64,000 nt of DNA from JANQRA01 sp035550735 (GTDB lineage: Bacteria; Actinomycetota; Acidimicrobiia; Spongiisociales; ZC4RG35): contig DASZOM010000056.1 of assembly GCA_035550735.1 (NCBI GenBank), positions 1 to 64,000 of the forward strand, given 5' to 3'. The number at the start of each line of letters is the position of its first letter. Positions within the stretch are counted from its first letter, which is position 1. Shown one piece after another: positions 49,336-57,855 of this stretch. The translations under genes and the position numbers were made by a program. Below the pieces are notes generated by a model. It was not told where the DNA came from. It did no database searches and saw only the letters and a program-made list of their open reading frames with translations.

Positions 49336-50499
49336 TCAGATGGGGGCTATCACCAGCACGGTGTTGTGGCCGCCGAAGCCGAAGGAGTTGGAGATGGTGG
49401 GTCCGGGCTCCCACGGGCGCACCTCACGCACGATGTCGTGGAGGGGGATCTCGGGGTCCTGGTTGGTGAGGCCGACATTGGCGGGAAGTTCCTTGCGGCG
49501 GATCGCCTCGACCACCACCGCAGCCTCGATCGAGCCGGACGCCCCCAATCCGTGACCGGTCGCCCCCTTGATCGACGACACGGCCGGCTGGTCGTCGCCG
49601 AAGACCCGCTGGATCACCGCGCCTTCGGTCTTGTCGTTGAGGTCGGTCCCAGTTCCATGGGCGTTGATGTAGACGATGTCCGACGGCTCGAGACCGGCGT
49701 CTTCCAGTGCCAGCCGGATCGCCCGTTCCGCCCCGTCGCCCTCCGGATGGGGTGCGGTGATGTGGTGCGCGTCGGCAGTCGACGCCCCACCGAGCACCTC
49801 GGCGAACGCCTTCGCACCTCGAGCCTCGGCGACGTCCTCCGCCTCCAGGATCAGGACCGCCGCGCCTTCGCCCATGACGAAGCCGTCACGGTCAACGTCG
49901 AACGGGCGGGCATACCCGGTGGGAGAGAGGGCACGGGCCGCCTTGAAACCCTCGCGGGCCGTCTCACGGGCCGCCGCCTCGGTGCCACCGACCACGGCGA
50001 CGTCGGCGTATCCCCATTGCAGGAGGCGGAGCCCGTCGACGACCGACTGAGTCCCCGCGGCGCAGGCCACCACGGGTGTGCTCACCTGCCCGCCGAACCC
50101 GTACTTGATCGAGATGGCCGCCGCGGCGGCGTTCGCCATCATCATCGGGATCTGGAACGGTGACACCCGTGGCTCGTCACTGTCCGACTCGTGCACCAGG
50201 CCCTCGAGCGACTCGAGCCCGCCGATCCCGGTGGCGACCGACACCGTCACCCGGTTGGGGTCGATGTCGGGCTGGCCCGATTGGGTGAAGGCCTCGTCCG
50301 CAGCCACCAGGGCGAACTGGGTGAATCGGTCGAGGCGACGGCTCTCCCGTTTCGGGATCCAGACCTCGGGGTCGAAATTGGGGATGAGCCTCGGCGCCTT
50401 CCCCGGTTGCTCGGCCAGACCCTTCCACAGATCATCCATACCGATGCCTGGGGCCGCCAGGGCGCCGACTCCGGTGACGACGACACGTCGTTTGCTCAT
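49336..50499 (-). CDS. fabF: Beta-ketoacyl-ACP synthase II-like
   Basis: 387 residues. The catalytic triad is visible: Cys in VVACAAGTQSV, His in NAHGTGTDLND and His in SIKGATGHGLGASG. It condenses malonyl-ACP with an acyl-ACP (or a related carrier). It is not in a fab operon here: neighbours are a SDR and an acyl-CoA dehydrogenase, so it may serve a lipid or polyketide side path. Stop is 14 bases from hairpin repeat copy C. Confidence 0.9.
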   Translation of the reverse strand: MSKRRVVVTGVGALAAPGIGMDDLWKGLAEQPGKAPRLIPNFDPEVWIPKRESRRLDRFTQFALVAADEAFTQSGQPDIDPNRVTVSVATGIGGLESLEGLVHESDSDEPRVSPFQIPMMMANAAAAAISIKYGFGGQVSTPVVACAAGTQSVVDGLRLLQWGYADVAVVGGTEAAARETAREGFKAARALSPTGYARPFDVDRDGFVMGEGAAVLILEAEDVAEARGAKAFAEVLGGASTADAHHITAPHPEGDGAERAIRLALEDAGLEPSDIVYINAHGTGTDLNDKTEGAVIQRVFGDDQPAVSSIKGATGHGLGASGSIEAAVVVEAIRRKELPANVGLTNQDPEIPLHDIVREVRPWEPGPTISNSFGFGGHNTVLVIAPI

Positions 50500-50518
50500 G
50501 AGGCTGATTTTGCCCTAA

Positions 50519-51292
50519 TCATCCGGATGGGAAAACCGATCGCTGCAACTTGCGCATCCCGCCCAGCCAGCGCTCGTAGTCGTTTGCCTTGTTCTGGAAG
50601 AAGCGTTCGACCTCGGGATGGGGGATGATCAGGAAGCGTTCCTCGGCGATGCCGGCAATCACCGCATCGGCAACATCCTCCGGCTCAAGGGTGTGATCGC
50701 CCCCGAGTGCCTTGAAGGTCTCCGAACCGCTGAGCAGAGGGGTGTTGACGAATTGGGGGCAGAGGGCACTGACCCTGATCCCCTCGTCTCCGTAGGTCAC
50801 CGCCAGCCACTCGGCGAATGCGAGGGCGGCGTGCTTGGTCACCGAGTACTGAGCCGCCTTGAGATTGGTGAGCAGCCCGGCTGCCGACACGGTGGCGAGG
50901 AAGTAGCCCTCGCCCCGGGCCCGCCATGCCGGGATCAGGAAGCGGGCCGCGTGGACGTGGGACATCACGTTGACCGCCCACATCCTCTCCCAGACGGAGA
51001 CCTCGTCCTGTTCGTCACCGACCATCCCGATCCCGGCATTGGCGCAGAACAGGTCGATCGGGCCGAAGCGGTCCTCGGTCCCTTCGATCAGAGCCCGATT
51101 CGCCTCCGGGTCGGCGACATCGGTGAGCACTGCGACCCCTCCGGTCTCATCCGCGACGTCGCTCGCCGCGTCGACGTCTATGTCGGCGAGGACCAGCGCG
51201 GCCGGGGCCTCCTTTGCGAAGCGGCGGGCCATGGCGGCACCGATCCCACTACCGGCACCGGTGACCACGACGACCTTGGATCGGATCTCCAC
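50519..51292 (-). CDS. Short-chain dehydrogenase/reductase
   Basis: 257 residues. TGAGSGIGAAMARRFA, CANAG (in place of NNAG), TVSAAGLLT and catalytic Tyr and Lys in YSVTKHAAL are all present. The substrate may be a 3-hydroxyacyl or other secondary alcohol. It ends 19 bases before the fabF start in the same direction, so the two form an operon. Confidence 0.87.
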   Translation of the reverse strand: MEIRSKVVVVTGAGSGIGAAMARRFAKEAPAALVLADIDVDAASDVADETGGVAVLTDVADPEANRALIEGTEDRFGPIDLFCANAGIGMVGDEQDEVSVWERMWAVNVMSHVHAARFLIPAWRARGEGYFLATVSAAGLLTNLKAAQYSVTKHAALAFAEWLAVTYGDEGIRVSALCPQFVNTPLLSGSETFKALGGDHTLEPEDVADAVIAGIAEERFLIIPHPEVERFFQNKANDYERWLGGMRKLQRSVFPSG

Positions 51293-51356
51293 CTCGATGC
51301 AGCCTACGTGGTCCTGGGTGACGGCCCCGCGCGAGGCGAGGATCAGATCGGTCGTA

Positions 51357-51405
51357 ATGAAACGTCCAAAAGCCCAATAGTGGGCCGTGGAGCATTAGGA
51401 AAGCG
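51357..51405 (-). repeat. Copy B of the hairpin repeat
   Basis: 49 bp, 41 of 49 positions identical to copy A. The hairpin loop reads ATAG here and CTAT in copy A, its reverse complement, so the stem is conserved while the loop is flipped. On the minus strand the hairpin plus TTTT follows the acyl-CoA dehydrogenase stop by two bases and can terminate it, and it lies 65 bases before the SDR start. Confidence 0.75.
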
Positions 51406-51407
51406 TT

Positions 51408-53192
51408 TTACAGGTCCGCAGCAGCCAGCAGGGAGTTGCCCGCGATGATGGTGGGGATGAGGCTGTTGGCGTGGGGGAGGAGGTGTTCGCCGTAGAAGCG
51501 GGCGGAGATCACCTTCTCGGAGAGGAAGGCGGCGTCGTGGTCGGCCGGCTCGGACTTGGCGGCCAGGGCTGACACCGCCATCAGCCAACCCCCCAGCACG
51601 GTCCCGAACTGGGTTAGATACGGGGTGGCCGCGGCCAATGCGTCGTCGATCTCGCCTGTGACGAGACGCTCCCCGAGCCATCTCGAGGTGTCCGCCAGAC
51701 CGTCGATCGCCTCACTCAGCACGTCCCTGAGACCCGCCAGATCGTCATGGGTGCCCAATGGTTCGAGCACTGCGGTCATCTCGGTGATGACGCTCTCCAC
51801 CACCGCCCCGCCGTCGACGGGGAGCTTGCGGAGCACCAGATCGAGAGCCTGGATCCCGTTGGTCCCTTCGTAGATGGGCGCGATGCGAGCGTCCCGGTAG
51901 TACTGGGCCGCCCCGGTCTCCTCGATGTAACCCATGCCCCCATGGACCTGGATCCCGAGCGAGGTCATCTCGACGCCGAGGTCGGTCATCCACGCCTTGA
52001 CGATCGGAGTGAGCAGGGCGAGCCTCTTGGCTTCCCGGTCCCGGGTCTCCTCCGACTCGGCGTGCAGCATCAAGTCTGCGCAACGGGCCGCATAGAAGAG
52101 CAGACATCGCATCGCCTCGGTGTTGGCCCGCATGGTGAGCAGCATCCGCCGCACGTCCGGATGGGAGACAATGGGAACGCTCTCCTCGCTGGGCTCTCGC
52201 ACCGGTCTGCCCTGGACACGGTCGTGGGCGTACGCCCCCGCCCTCTGATAGGCCCGTTCGGAGAGAGCGAGTCCTTCCATGCCGACGCCGATCCGGGCGG
52301 CGTTCATCATCGTGAACATCTGCCGCATCCCGGCCATCTCCTCGCCGACGAGGTACCCGACAGCCCCGTCGCCCCCGTCACCAAAGGCGACGACACACGT
52401 GGGCGAGGCGTGGATCCCCAGCTTGTGCTCGAGGGAGACGATCCGGTAGTCGTTGCGTTCCCCGGGCTTCCCTTCCTCGTCGAGGAGGTACTTGGGGACG
52501 AGGAACATGGAGACGCCCCGGGTGCCGGGCGGCGCGTCCTCGGTGCGGGCGAGCACCATGTGAATCACGTTCTCGGCGACATCATGGTCGCCCCAGGTGA
52601 TGAAGATCTTGGTCCCGAAGATCCGATAGGTCTCGTCGGCCTGGCGCACCGCCTTGGTCCGCAGCGAGCCGAGGTCCGATCCGGCCTCGGGCTCGGTCAG
52701 GACCATGGTCCCCGTCCACTCCCCGGACACCAGTTTCTCCAGATAGAGGTCACGCAGCTCGTCGGAGCCGTGGCGTGAGATCGCCTCGACCGCGCCCTGG
52801 GTGAGCATCGAGGCCAGAGAGAAAGCGATGTTGGCGGACTTGAACATCTCCTGGATGGCGACACCCACCACATAGGGAAGGCCGCCGCCTCCCCACTCGG
52901 TCGGGAGGTGCGCGGCGGGCCATCCCGATTCGACCAATTTGGCGTATGCCTCGGGGAAACCCTCCGGCGTGCGCACCTGACCGGACTCATCGAGACGGGA
53001 GCCCTGCTGGTCCCCGATCCGGTTGAGGGGCTCCATGACCTCGGAGAAGAATCTGCCCGCTTCCTCGAGGATCGTGCCCACCGTTGCCGGGTCGGCGTGC
53101 TGATATCCGTTCAGCTTGGAGATCTCCTCCAGACCCGCCACGTGGTCGAGCACGAACTTGTGGTCCTCGAGCGGCGGCACGTACCCGGACAT
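51408..53192 (-). CDS. Acyl-CoA dehydrogenase, long form with C-terminal domain
   Basis: 594 residues, the longer acyl-CoA dehydrogenase type with an extra C-terminal domain of about 120 residues. Motifs: MVLTEPEAGSDLGS, FITWGDHDVAEN, QVHGGMGYIEETGAAQYYRDARIAPIYEGTNGIQALDL (the catalytic Glu of EGT is present). ATG at 53192 is preferred. The FAD-linked enzyme oxidises acyl-CoA in beta-oxidation or a branched pathway. It may be cotranscribed with the downstream SDR and fabF but is probably separated by the terminator-like repeat. Confidence 0.88.
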   Translation of the reverse strand: MSGYVPPLEDHKFVLDHVAGLEEISKLNGYQHADPATVGTILEEAGRFFSEVMEPLNRIGDQQGSRLDESGQVRTPEGFPEAYAKLVESGWPAAHLPTEWGGGGLPYVVGVAIQEMFKSANIAFSLASMLTQGAVEAISRHGSDELRDLYLEKLVSGEWTGTMVLTEPEAGSDLGSLRTKAVRQADETYRIFGTKIFITWGDHDVAENVIHMVLARTEDAPPGTRGVSMFLVPKYLLDEEGKPGERNDYRIVSLEHKLGIHASPTCVVAFGDGGDGAVGYLVGEEMAGMRQMFTMMNAARIGVGMEGLALSERAYQRAGAYAHDRVQGRPVREPSEESVPIVSHPDVRRMLLTMRANTEAMRCLLFYAARCADLMLHAESEETRDREAKRLALLTPIVKAWMTDLGVEMTSLGIQVHGGMGYIEETGAAQYYRDARIAPIYEGTNGIQALDLVLRKLPVDGGAVVESVITEMTAVLEPLGTHDDLAGLRDVLSEAIDGLADTSRWLGERLVTGEIDDALAAATPYLTQFGTVLGGWLMAVSALAAKSEPADHDAAFLSEKVISARFYGEHLLPHANSLIPTIIAGNSLLAAADL

Positions 53193-53245
53193 CCCCAAAA
53201 TCGTACCCGGGGCACGTCGGAATCGACCCGGGCGGTTGCGGCGAG

Positions 53246-54013
53246 CTAGGAGAGGATCAGGTCGACGAGGTCGGGGAGAACCTCACCGATCCCCGCGTCG
53301 ATCTTGACCGCGGCCAGGTGATCGGCTTCGGTCTCCCCTTTGTTGATGACGACGATCGGCTTGGACTGCGTTGCCGCCCTCATCACGACCTCGGCGGCCG
53401 GCCACACCGAGACCGTCGAGCCCACCACGAGCACCGCGTCGGAGATGGCGAGGAACATCGAAGACTGACGGACCTCGGACTCGGGGAGCATCTCGCCGAA
53501 CATGATCGTGCCGGTCTTCACTATCCCACCACAGACCGGGCACGGAGGGTCGTCCTCGCCCGCCTCCACCCACTCCAGCACGGTCTCGGTGTCCCATCGT
53601 CTCTGACACGAGAGGCAATGGCTGTGCCGCACGTTGCCATGCAGCTCGGCGACCATGTCGTCGTCGAGACCGGAGCTGTGATGGAGACCGTCCACGTTCT
53701 GGGTCACCACCCCGGCCAGGCGGCCCGCTTCGTGGAGACGGACGATGGCCATGTGTCCCTGGTTCGGCTGCACCGTCGAGCGCGCCCCCCAAAGCTCCCC
53801 ATTGAGATGCATTCGCCAGCCGCGGACCCGAAGCTCCCGGTTCTCCACATAGCGGGCGATGTTGAAGTCGTCGGGATCGACCTTCGTCCACAGCCCGTCG
53901 GGGCCTCTGAAGTCGGGGATGCCCGACTCGGTGCTGAGCCCGGCGCCGCTGAACACGAGTATCTGCTCTGCGGGGCGGAGAATCTCCGCAGCATGCTCCA
54001 GCGGGGTGATCAT
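53246..54013 (-). CDS. Sirtuin-type NAD-dependent protein deacylase
   Basis: 255 residues. NAD motifs GAGLSTESGIPDFRG, TQNVDGLHHSSG and catalytic His in ELHGN are intact. Zinc ligands form CLSC and CPVCGG. It removes acyl groups from lysine, producing O-acyl-ADP-ribose; acetyl versus succinyl preference cannot be read. It is upstream of and in the same direction as a long acyl-CoA dehydrogenase (53 bases), a gene pairing consistent with control of enzyme acylation. Confidence 0.9.
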   Translation of the reverse strand: MITPLEHAAEILRPAEQILVFSGAGLSTESGIPDFRGPDGLWTKVDPDDFNIARYVENRELRVRGWRMHLNGELWGARSTVQPNQGHMAIVRLHEAGRLAGVVTQNVDGLHHSSGLDDDMVAELHGNVRHSHCLSCQRRWDTETVLEWVEAGEDDPPCPVCGGIVKTGTIMFGEMLPESEVRQSSMFLAISDAVLVVGSTVSVWPAAEVVMRAATQSKPIVVINKGETEADHLAAVKIDAGIGEVLPDLVDLILS

Positions 54014-54102
54014 GGTCCCTGTTTAGCCGTCCCGGCTATTCATCGGAGACCGGGGGCGCCAGCCGGTGCGGCCCCCCGGGGCCGGGGCGGTAGGCTCTTG
54101 CG

Positions 54103-55332
54103 GTGAGCAAGGACGAGGGGCGCAGGAAAGGCCGTGACACCGCATCCGTCGGGCTGGGTCACGAGGCGAAACGGCATCTCGGGTCTCTGAAACCACCGAT
54201 CTACGAGACCTCGACCTTCGTCTTCGACAGCGCCGAGGAAGGCAAGGCCTTCTTCGCCCGTGCCTACGGCGAGGGCAGGGGTGGCGAAGGGGAAGTCGGC
54301 TACATCTACAGCCGTCTCGACTCACCCTCGCTGGCGCCGGCCGAGGCCCGGCTCGCCTTCTGGGAGGGCGCAGACGACGCCCTGATCTTCAACAGCGGCT
54401 CGGCGGCCGTCACCTCGACTCTGCTCACCTTCCTCCGACCCGGCGACCTGGTGATCAGCTCGCTTCCCACCTATGGGGGCACCACCACCCTGCTCAGGGG
54501 TCTGATGACCGAGCTCGGTGTGGAGACGAGGACGTTCGGGCACGGGGCGACCGGAGACGACCTGGAGGCCCTGGCCGGCGATGGCCGCCTCGCCATGGTT
54601 TTCGTGGAGACTCCGGCCAACCCGACCAATGACCTCTTCGACATCAGGCTCGCTGCCGATGTCGCCCACGCCCACGACGCCCGTCTGGTGGTCGACAACA
54701 CCTTCCTCTCCCCGGTGTGGCAGAACCCCCTGGTCCATGGGGCCGACCTGGTGGTGCACTCCGCCACGAAATACCTGGGAGGCCACAGCGACCTGACAGC
54801 AGGGGCGGTGTGCGGTGGAGCGGACGACATCTCCGAGCTGGCGCGCACCCGGTACGAGATCGGGACGACCCCGAGCCCGGGGACTGGGTGGCTGCTGGCC
54901 AGGAGTCTCGAGACCCTGCGTCTCCGGGTGGAGCGCCAGACCGACAACGCCGTCCGGGTGGCGGCATACCTCGCCGAGCACCCGAAGGTGAGCCGGGTGC
55001 GCCATCTCAGCCTGCTCGGCCCCGACGACCCGGGCCATGACATCTACAAGCGTCAATGTCAGGGACCGGGAGCGATGGTTGCCTTCGAGGTGGAGGGGGG
55101 CGAAGCGGAGTGCTTCCGTCTGCTCAACGCCATGCAGGTGGTGCGTCTCGCCACCTCCCTGGGTGGGACCGAGTCGCTCGCCTCCCACCCCTGGACGATG
55201 AGCCCGCCCGCCATCCCGGAGGAGCAGAAGCGCTCCATAGGGGTCACCCCCGGCCTGATCAGGCTCTCGGTGGGCATCGAGGACATCGAGGATCTGATCG
55301 GCGATCTCGACCAGGCACTCTCCGCAGTCTGA
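54103..55332 (+). CDS. Trans-sulfuration PLP enzyme (methionine gamma-lyase / cystathionine synthase family)
   Basis: 409 residues. PLP lysine in HSATKYLGGHSDL, the phosphate-binding GSAAV and the D-NTF motif in VVDNTFLSPV are characteristic of the Cys/Met metabolism PLP family. GTG start at 54103. It could make cystathionine, cleave methionine or sulfhydrylate a homoserine ester; the sequence alone does not separate these. A small gene and a strong terminator follow. Confidence 0.85.
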   Translation: MSKDEGRRKGRDTASVGLGHEAKRHLGSLKPPIYETSTFVFDSAEEGKAFFARAYGEGRGGEGEVGYIYSRLDSPSLAPAEARLAFWEGADDALIFNSGSAAVTSTLLTFLRPGDLVISSLPTYGGTTTLLRGLMTELGVETRTFGHGATGDDLEALAGDGRLAMVFVETPANPTNDLFDIRLAADVAHAHDARLVVDNTFLSPVWQNPLVHGADLVVHSATKYLGGHSDLTAGAVCGGADDISELARTRYEIGTTPSPGTGWLLARSLETLRLRVERQTDNAVRVAAYLAEHPKVSRVRHLSLLGPDDPGHDIYKRQCQGPGAMVAFEVEGGEAECFRLLNAMQVVRLATSLGGTESLASHPWTMSPPAIPEEQKRSIGVTPGLIRLSVGIEDIEDLIGDLDQALSAV

Positions 55333-55355
55333 TTCGCCTTTGGGTCGTTGTACCC

Positions 55356-55478
55356 ATGTTTGACCACGATGTGCGCGAGATAGTCTCTCTCGGTGAGGGA
55401 AGAGGACCGACGAACGATGAGCCGCCCGACCCCGGCACGCGTGTAGAGATGTCACAGGTGCTCCCTACCCGGAGCTGA
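55356..55478 (+). CDS. Possible 40-aa protein before a terminator
   Basis: ATG at 55356 opens a 40-residue frame (MFDHDVREIVSLGEGRGPTN..., ending QVLPTRS) that stops inside the terminator stem. It begins 24 bases after the trans-sulfuration gene and within a small TGGGT/ACCCA repeat. Charged and hydrophilic, without family. It may be a real small gene or a chance frame. Confidence 0.3.
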   Translation: MFDHDVREIVSLGEGRGPTNDEPPDPGTRVEMSQVLPTRS

Positions 55479-55512
55479 GGGGGTGGCTCTTCGGAGCCGC
55501 CCCCTCGATTTT
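55477..55512 (+). terminator. Strong Rho-independent terminator
   Basis: GAGGGGGTGGCTC and GAGCCGCCCCCTC form a 13-bp stem (one wobble) with a TTCG tetraloop, followed by GATTTT. It ends the transcript of the trans-sulfuration gene and the small frame after it; the HAD gene on the other strand converges 60 bases later. Confidence 0.88.
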
Positions 55513-55571
55513 CCGCGCGGGCGCGTGAAGAGGGCGCGACACGCGCTGCAACACGGGACTGGGAGGCCTAC

Positions 55572-56537
55572 CTAGTCGGGCACATGCCGCGGCGGAAGCC
55601 CCATCCGCTCGTTGAGGGTCTCCTCGCGGTCGTTCACGATCCTGGCGGCGATCTCCTCGGCGGCGTGCATCAGCCACATCGCGGTGTGGGACCCGTCGGA
55701 GTAGTCCGCTTCCCCGAAGGCGTCGACCCGTCCCTGCTCGAGGAGCCGGGCCGCCTGTTGGAACTCACCCGGGGAACCGGGTCGGTAGACGGCGTAGGTG
55801 CGTCCGCCGTTTGCCTCCACGATCGAGAAGACCGGGACGTCGGAGGGACCGTCGGCCACGTAGATCATGTTCTGGAAGGGGACCCGGCGGTCCTCGGGGG
55901 CGATCTTCGCGTTGACGTCGATCGACGGGTTCTTGTTGGATCCCTTGTTGATCTCGAACACGGCGCGGGTCTTCGAGGTGTTGTCGATCGTATAGATAAG
56001 CTGGCGGATCTCGCCCTCCGGGGAGAACAGCTGGCCCTGCCTGCCCCCGTAGCCCGGTGGCGCCACCAGCTCGGTGAACTCGCAGGCCCACACGAAGTCG
56101 ACGAGAGGTGCGATGGCGGATCCCAGGATCATCTGGCGCAGGCCCGTGGAGATCACGTAGTGCTCCACCCTGATCTGATGCTCGGCGAACCGAGGCTGGG
56201 ACTCGATGTTCTTTCGGGCCAGCTCTAGGAACTCGGGCATGCCCGTGTAGAACTCGATCTCGGCGCCCAGCCGTCGGAGCAGGTCGTTGCCCAGACCCGG
56301 CATCCGGCCCTCGCGGACATAGGTGAGGATGTGGTTGAGATAGAGATGGTCCCGTTGGATCAGCTGTGAGCCATGGCTCCGGTAGAAGCTCTCCAGACCG
56401 TCCACCTCGGCCCAGAACTCCGACTCGTCGATCTCGAAGTGGCGGAACAACGGCGTCTGCATGTTGCCCGGGATCAGTGTCTTGTCGAAGTCCCAGACCA
56501 TGGCGATGACGTTCTGCGGGAAGAGCTGACGGTTCAT
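55572..56537 (-). CDS. HAD family phosphatase-like protein
   Basis: 321 residues. HAD motif I WDFDKTLIPG with both Asp, motif II in ISTGLRQ, and motif IV YVADGPSDVPVF are visible. It may act on a phosphorylated small molecule; no closer assignment is possible. Convergent with the terminator-ended trans-sulfuration gene. Confidence 0.82.
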   Translation of the reverse strand: MNRQLFPQNVIAMVWDFDKTLIPGNMQTPLFRHFEIDESEFWAEVDGLESFYRSHGSQLIQRDHLYLNHILTYVREGRMPGLGNDLLRRLGAEIEFYTGMPEFLELARKNIESQPRFAEHQIRVEHYVISTGLRQMILGSAIAPLVDFVWACEFTELVAPPGYGGRQGQLFSPEGEIRQLIYTIDNTSKTRAVFEINKGSNKNPSIDVNAKIAPEDRRVPFQNMIYVADGPSDVPVFSIVEANGGRTYAVYRPGSPGEFQQAARLLEQGRVDAFGEADYSDGSHTAMWLMHAAEEIAARIVNDREETLNERMGLPPRHVPD

Positions 56538-56571
56538 GCCTGATCGAAGGCTATCGAGTTATCCACAGACC

Positions 56572-56976
56572 TCAACCGGTGATGAAGCTCAGCCTCACTC
56601 TCCGTGACAGGTTGTCCGCGTTGGTGTCGACGAGCACGACCGATTGCCATGTGCCCAGCGCTGGCCGGCCTGCGATCACCGGGATGGTCAGAGTGGGGGC
56701 GATGAAGGCGGGGACGACATGATCGCGGCCATGACCGCGTGAGCCGTGGACATGACGCCACCGGTCATCGGCCGGCAGCAGCTCGTCGATGGCTCCCAGG
56801 ACATCGCCCTCCGTGCCCGCCCCGGTCTCGAAGATGGCGAGACCGGCGGTGGCATGAGGGACGAACACCGACACCAGGCCGTCGCCCTTGCCCGCGCAGA
56901 ACGCCTCTACCCGCGCCGTGATGTCCACCGCGGTCGCCCGCCCACCGGTCTCGATGCTGATCTCGGTGGTGTCCAC
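56572..56976 (-). CDS. yjbQ: YjbQ family protein
   Basis: 134 residues of the YjbQ/UPF0047 family with the conserved histidines in VPHATAGLAIFE and WRHVHGSRGHGRDH. The family is annotated as secondary thiamine-phosphate synthase because of weak activity; its physiological role is not proven. GTG start adjacent to the TGA of the preceding gene in the same operon. Confidence 0.88.
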   Translation of the reverse strand: MDTTEISIETGGRATAVDITARVEAFCAGKGDGLVSVFVPHATAGLAIFETGAGTEGDVLGAIDELLPADDRWRHVHGSRGHGRDHVVPAFIAPTLTIPVIAGRPALGTWQSVVLVDTNADNLSRRVRLSFITG

Positions 56977-57855
56977 TCAGCCCGCCTTGTCGAAGGCGAT
57001 GAACCCGCCTCCGGCCCAAGTCGGTGCGGGCTGGTCGTAGAGGGCGGTGGCATCGGACCAGCCGATGTCGAGGAGACGTCCTCGCAGCGGTCCGCGGAGG
57101 AATCGGTAGAGCTGGGCGGCGTCGCGGTCATCGCTCTTGGCGAGGACACAGTGCTGGTCGTACCCGTGGTAGTCGCCGGCGTCGATCAGGGAGATCCCCT
57201 GCTCCATGCTCCCCCGGGCCGCCTCGAGGCCATCGGGCTCGGGGGGCATCGACTCCTCCTCGCTCATCCCGTAGCCGATCCCATGATGAAACTGGTCGCC
57301 GGTGGCCACGATCACCGCGTTCTCCGCGATCCCGGCCGCCTCCTCGATGTTGGGCAGCTCTCCCGGCTTCCCCCCGGCGAGGAAGGGGTAGCGCTCCACC
57401 AGTCGCCGGTTGGTGATTCCGCGTCGCCGGGTCTCCGCCTCCCAGAAGTGACGGAGACTGCGCATGGCGTGGTCGCCCTGCCATTCGTGTCGGTAGTCGA
57501 GACCCGGCCCCTGGATCCCCCAGGTGCGGTGGCTGGACGGCGCACCGCCTCCTGAGGAGACGTCGCGTCGGGCGAGCTCCATCTCCTCGGTGAAGGCGTG
57601 GAGAACACTGATCGCAAGCAGGGTGTCGGCGCCGCTGTCCACGGCGGCATTGACCGCCGCCGCCACGTGGAGACCGCAGTCGGCCACGTTGACATGGGCG
57701 AAGGTGACGACCCCGCCACCGGCGAGGACACCCGACAGATCCCAGCGCCGCGCCTCGTCGAGCATTGCGTAGGTGCCCTCGTCACCCAGGGCATCGTGCT
57801 CACGGCGATAGAGGTGGTTGATCCTGGTTCGCAGGTCGGTGCGGTCGAGGGTCAT
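56977..57855 (-). CDS. Conserved hypothetical protein, 292 aa
   Basis: 292 residues from ATG at 57855. His-containing segments VTFAHVNVADCGLH and VATGDQFHHGIGYG, plus acidic MSEEESMPPEPDG, suggest a metal or nucleotide enzyme; there is a faint similarity in pattern to the MEMO-like fold, but I cannot confirm it. It is fused neither to a known domain nor to a membrane segment. It sits in one operon with the YjbQ gene (abutting) and a membrane protein (ATGA overlap). Confidence 0.6.
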   Translation of the reverse strand: MTLDRTDLRTRINHLYRREHDALGDEGTYAMLDEARRWDLSGVLAGGGVVTFAHVNVADCGLHVAAAVNAAVDSGADTLLAISVLHAFTEEMELARRDVSSGGGAPSSHRTWGIQGPGLDYRHEWQGDHAMRSLRHFWEAETRRRGITNRRLVERYPFLAGGKPGELPNIEEAAGIAENAVIVATGDQFHHGIGYGMSEEESMPPEPDGLEAARGSMEQGISLIDAGDYHGYDQHCVLAKSDDRDAAQLYRFLRGPLRGRLLDIGWSDATALYDQPAPTWAGGGFIAFDKAG

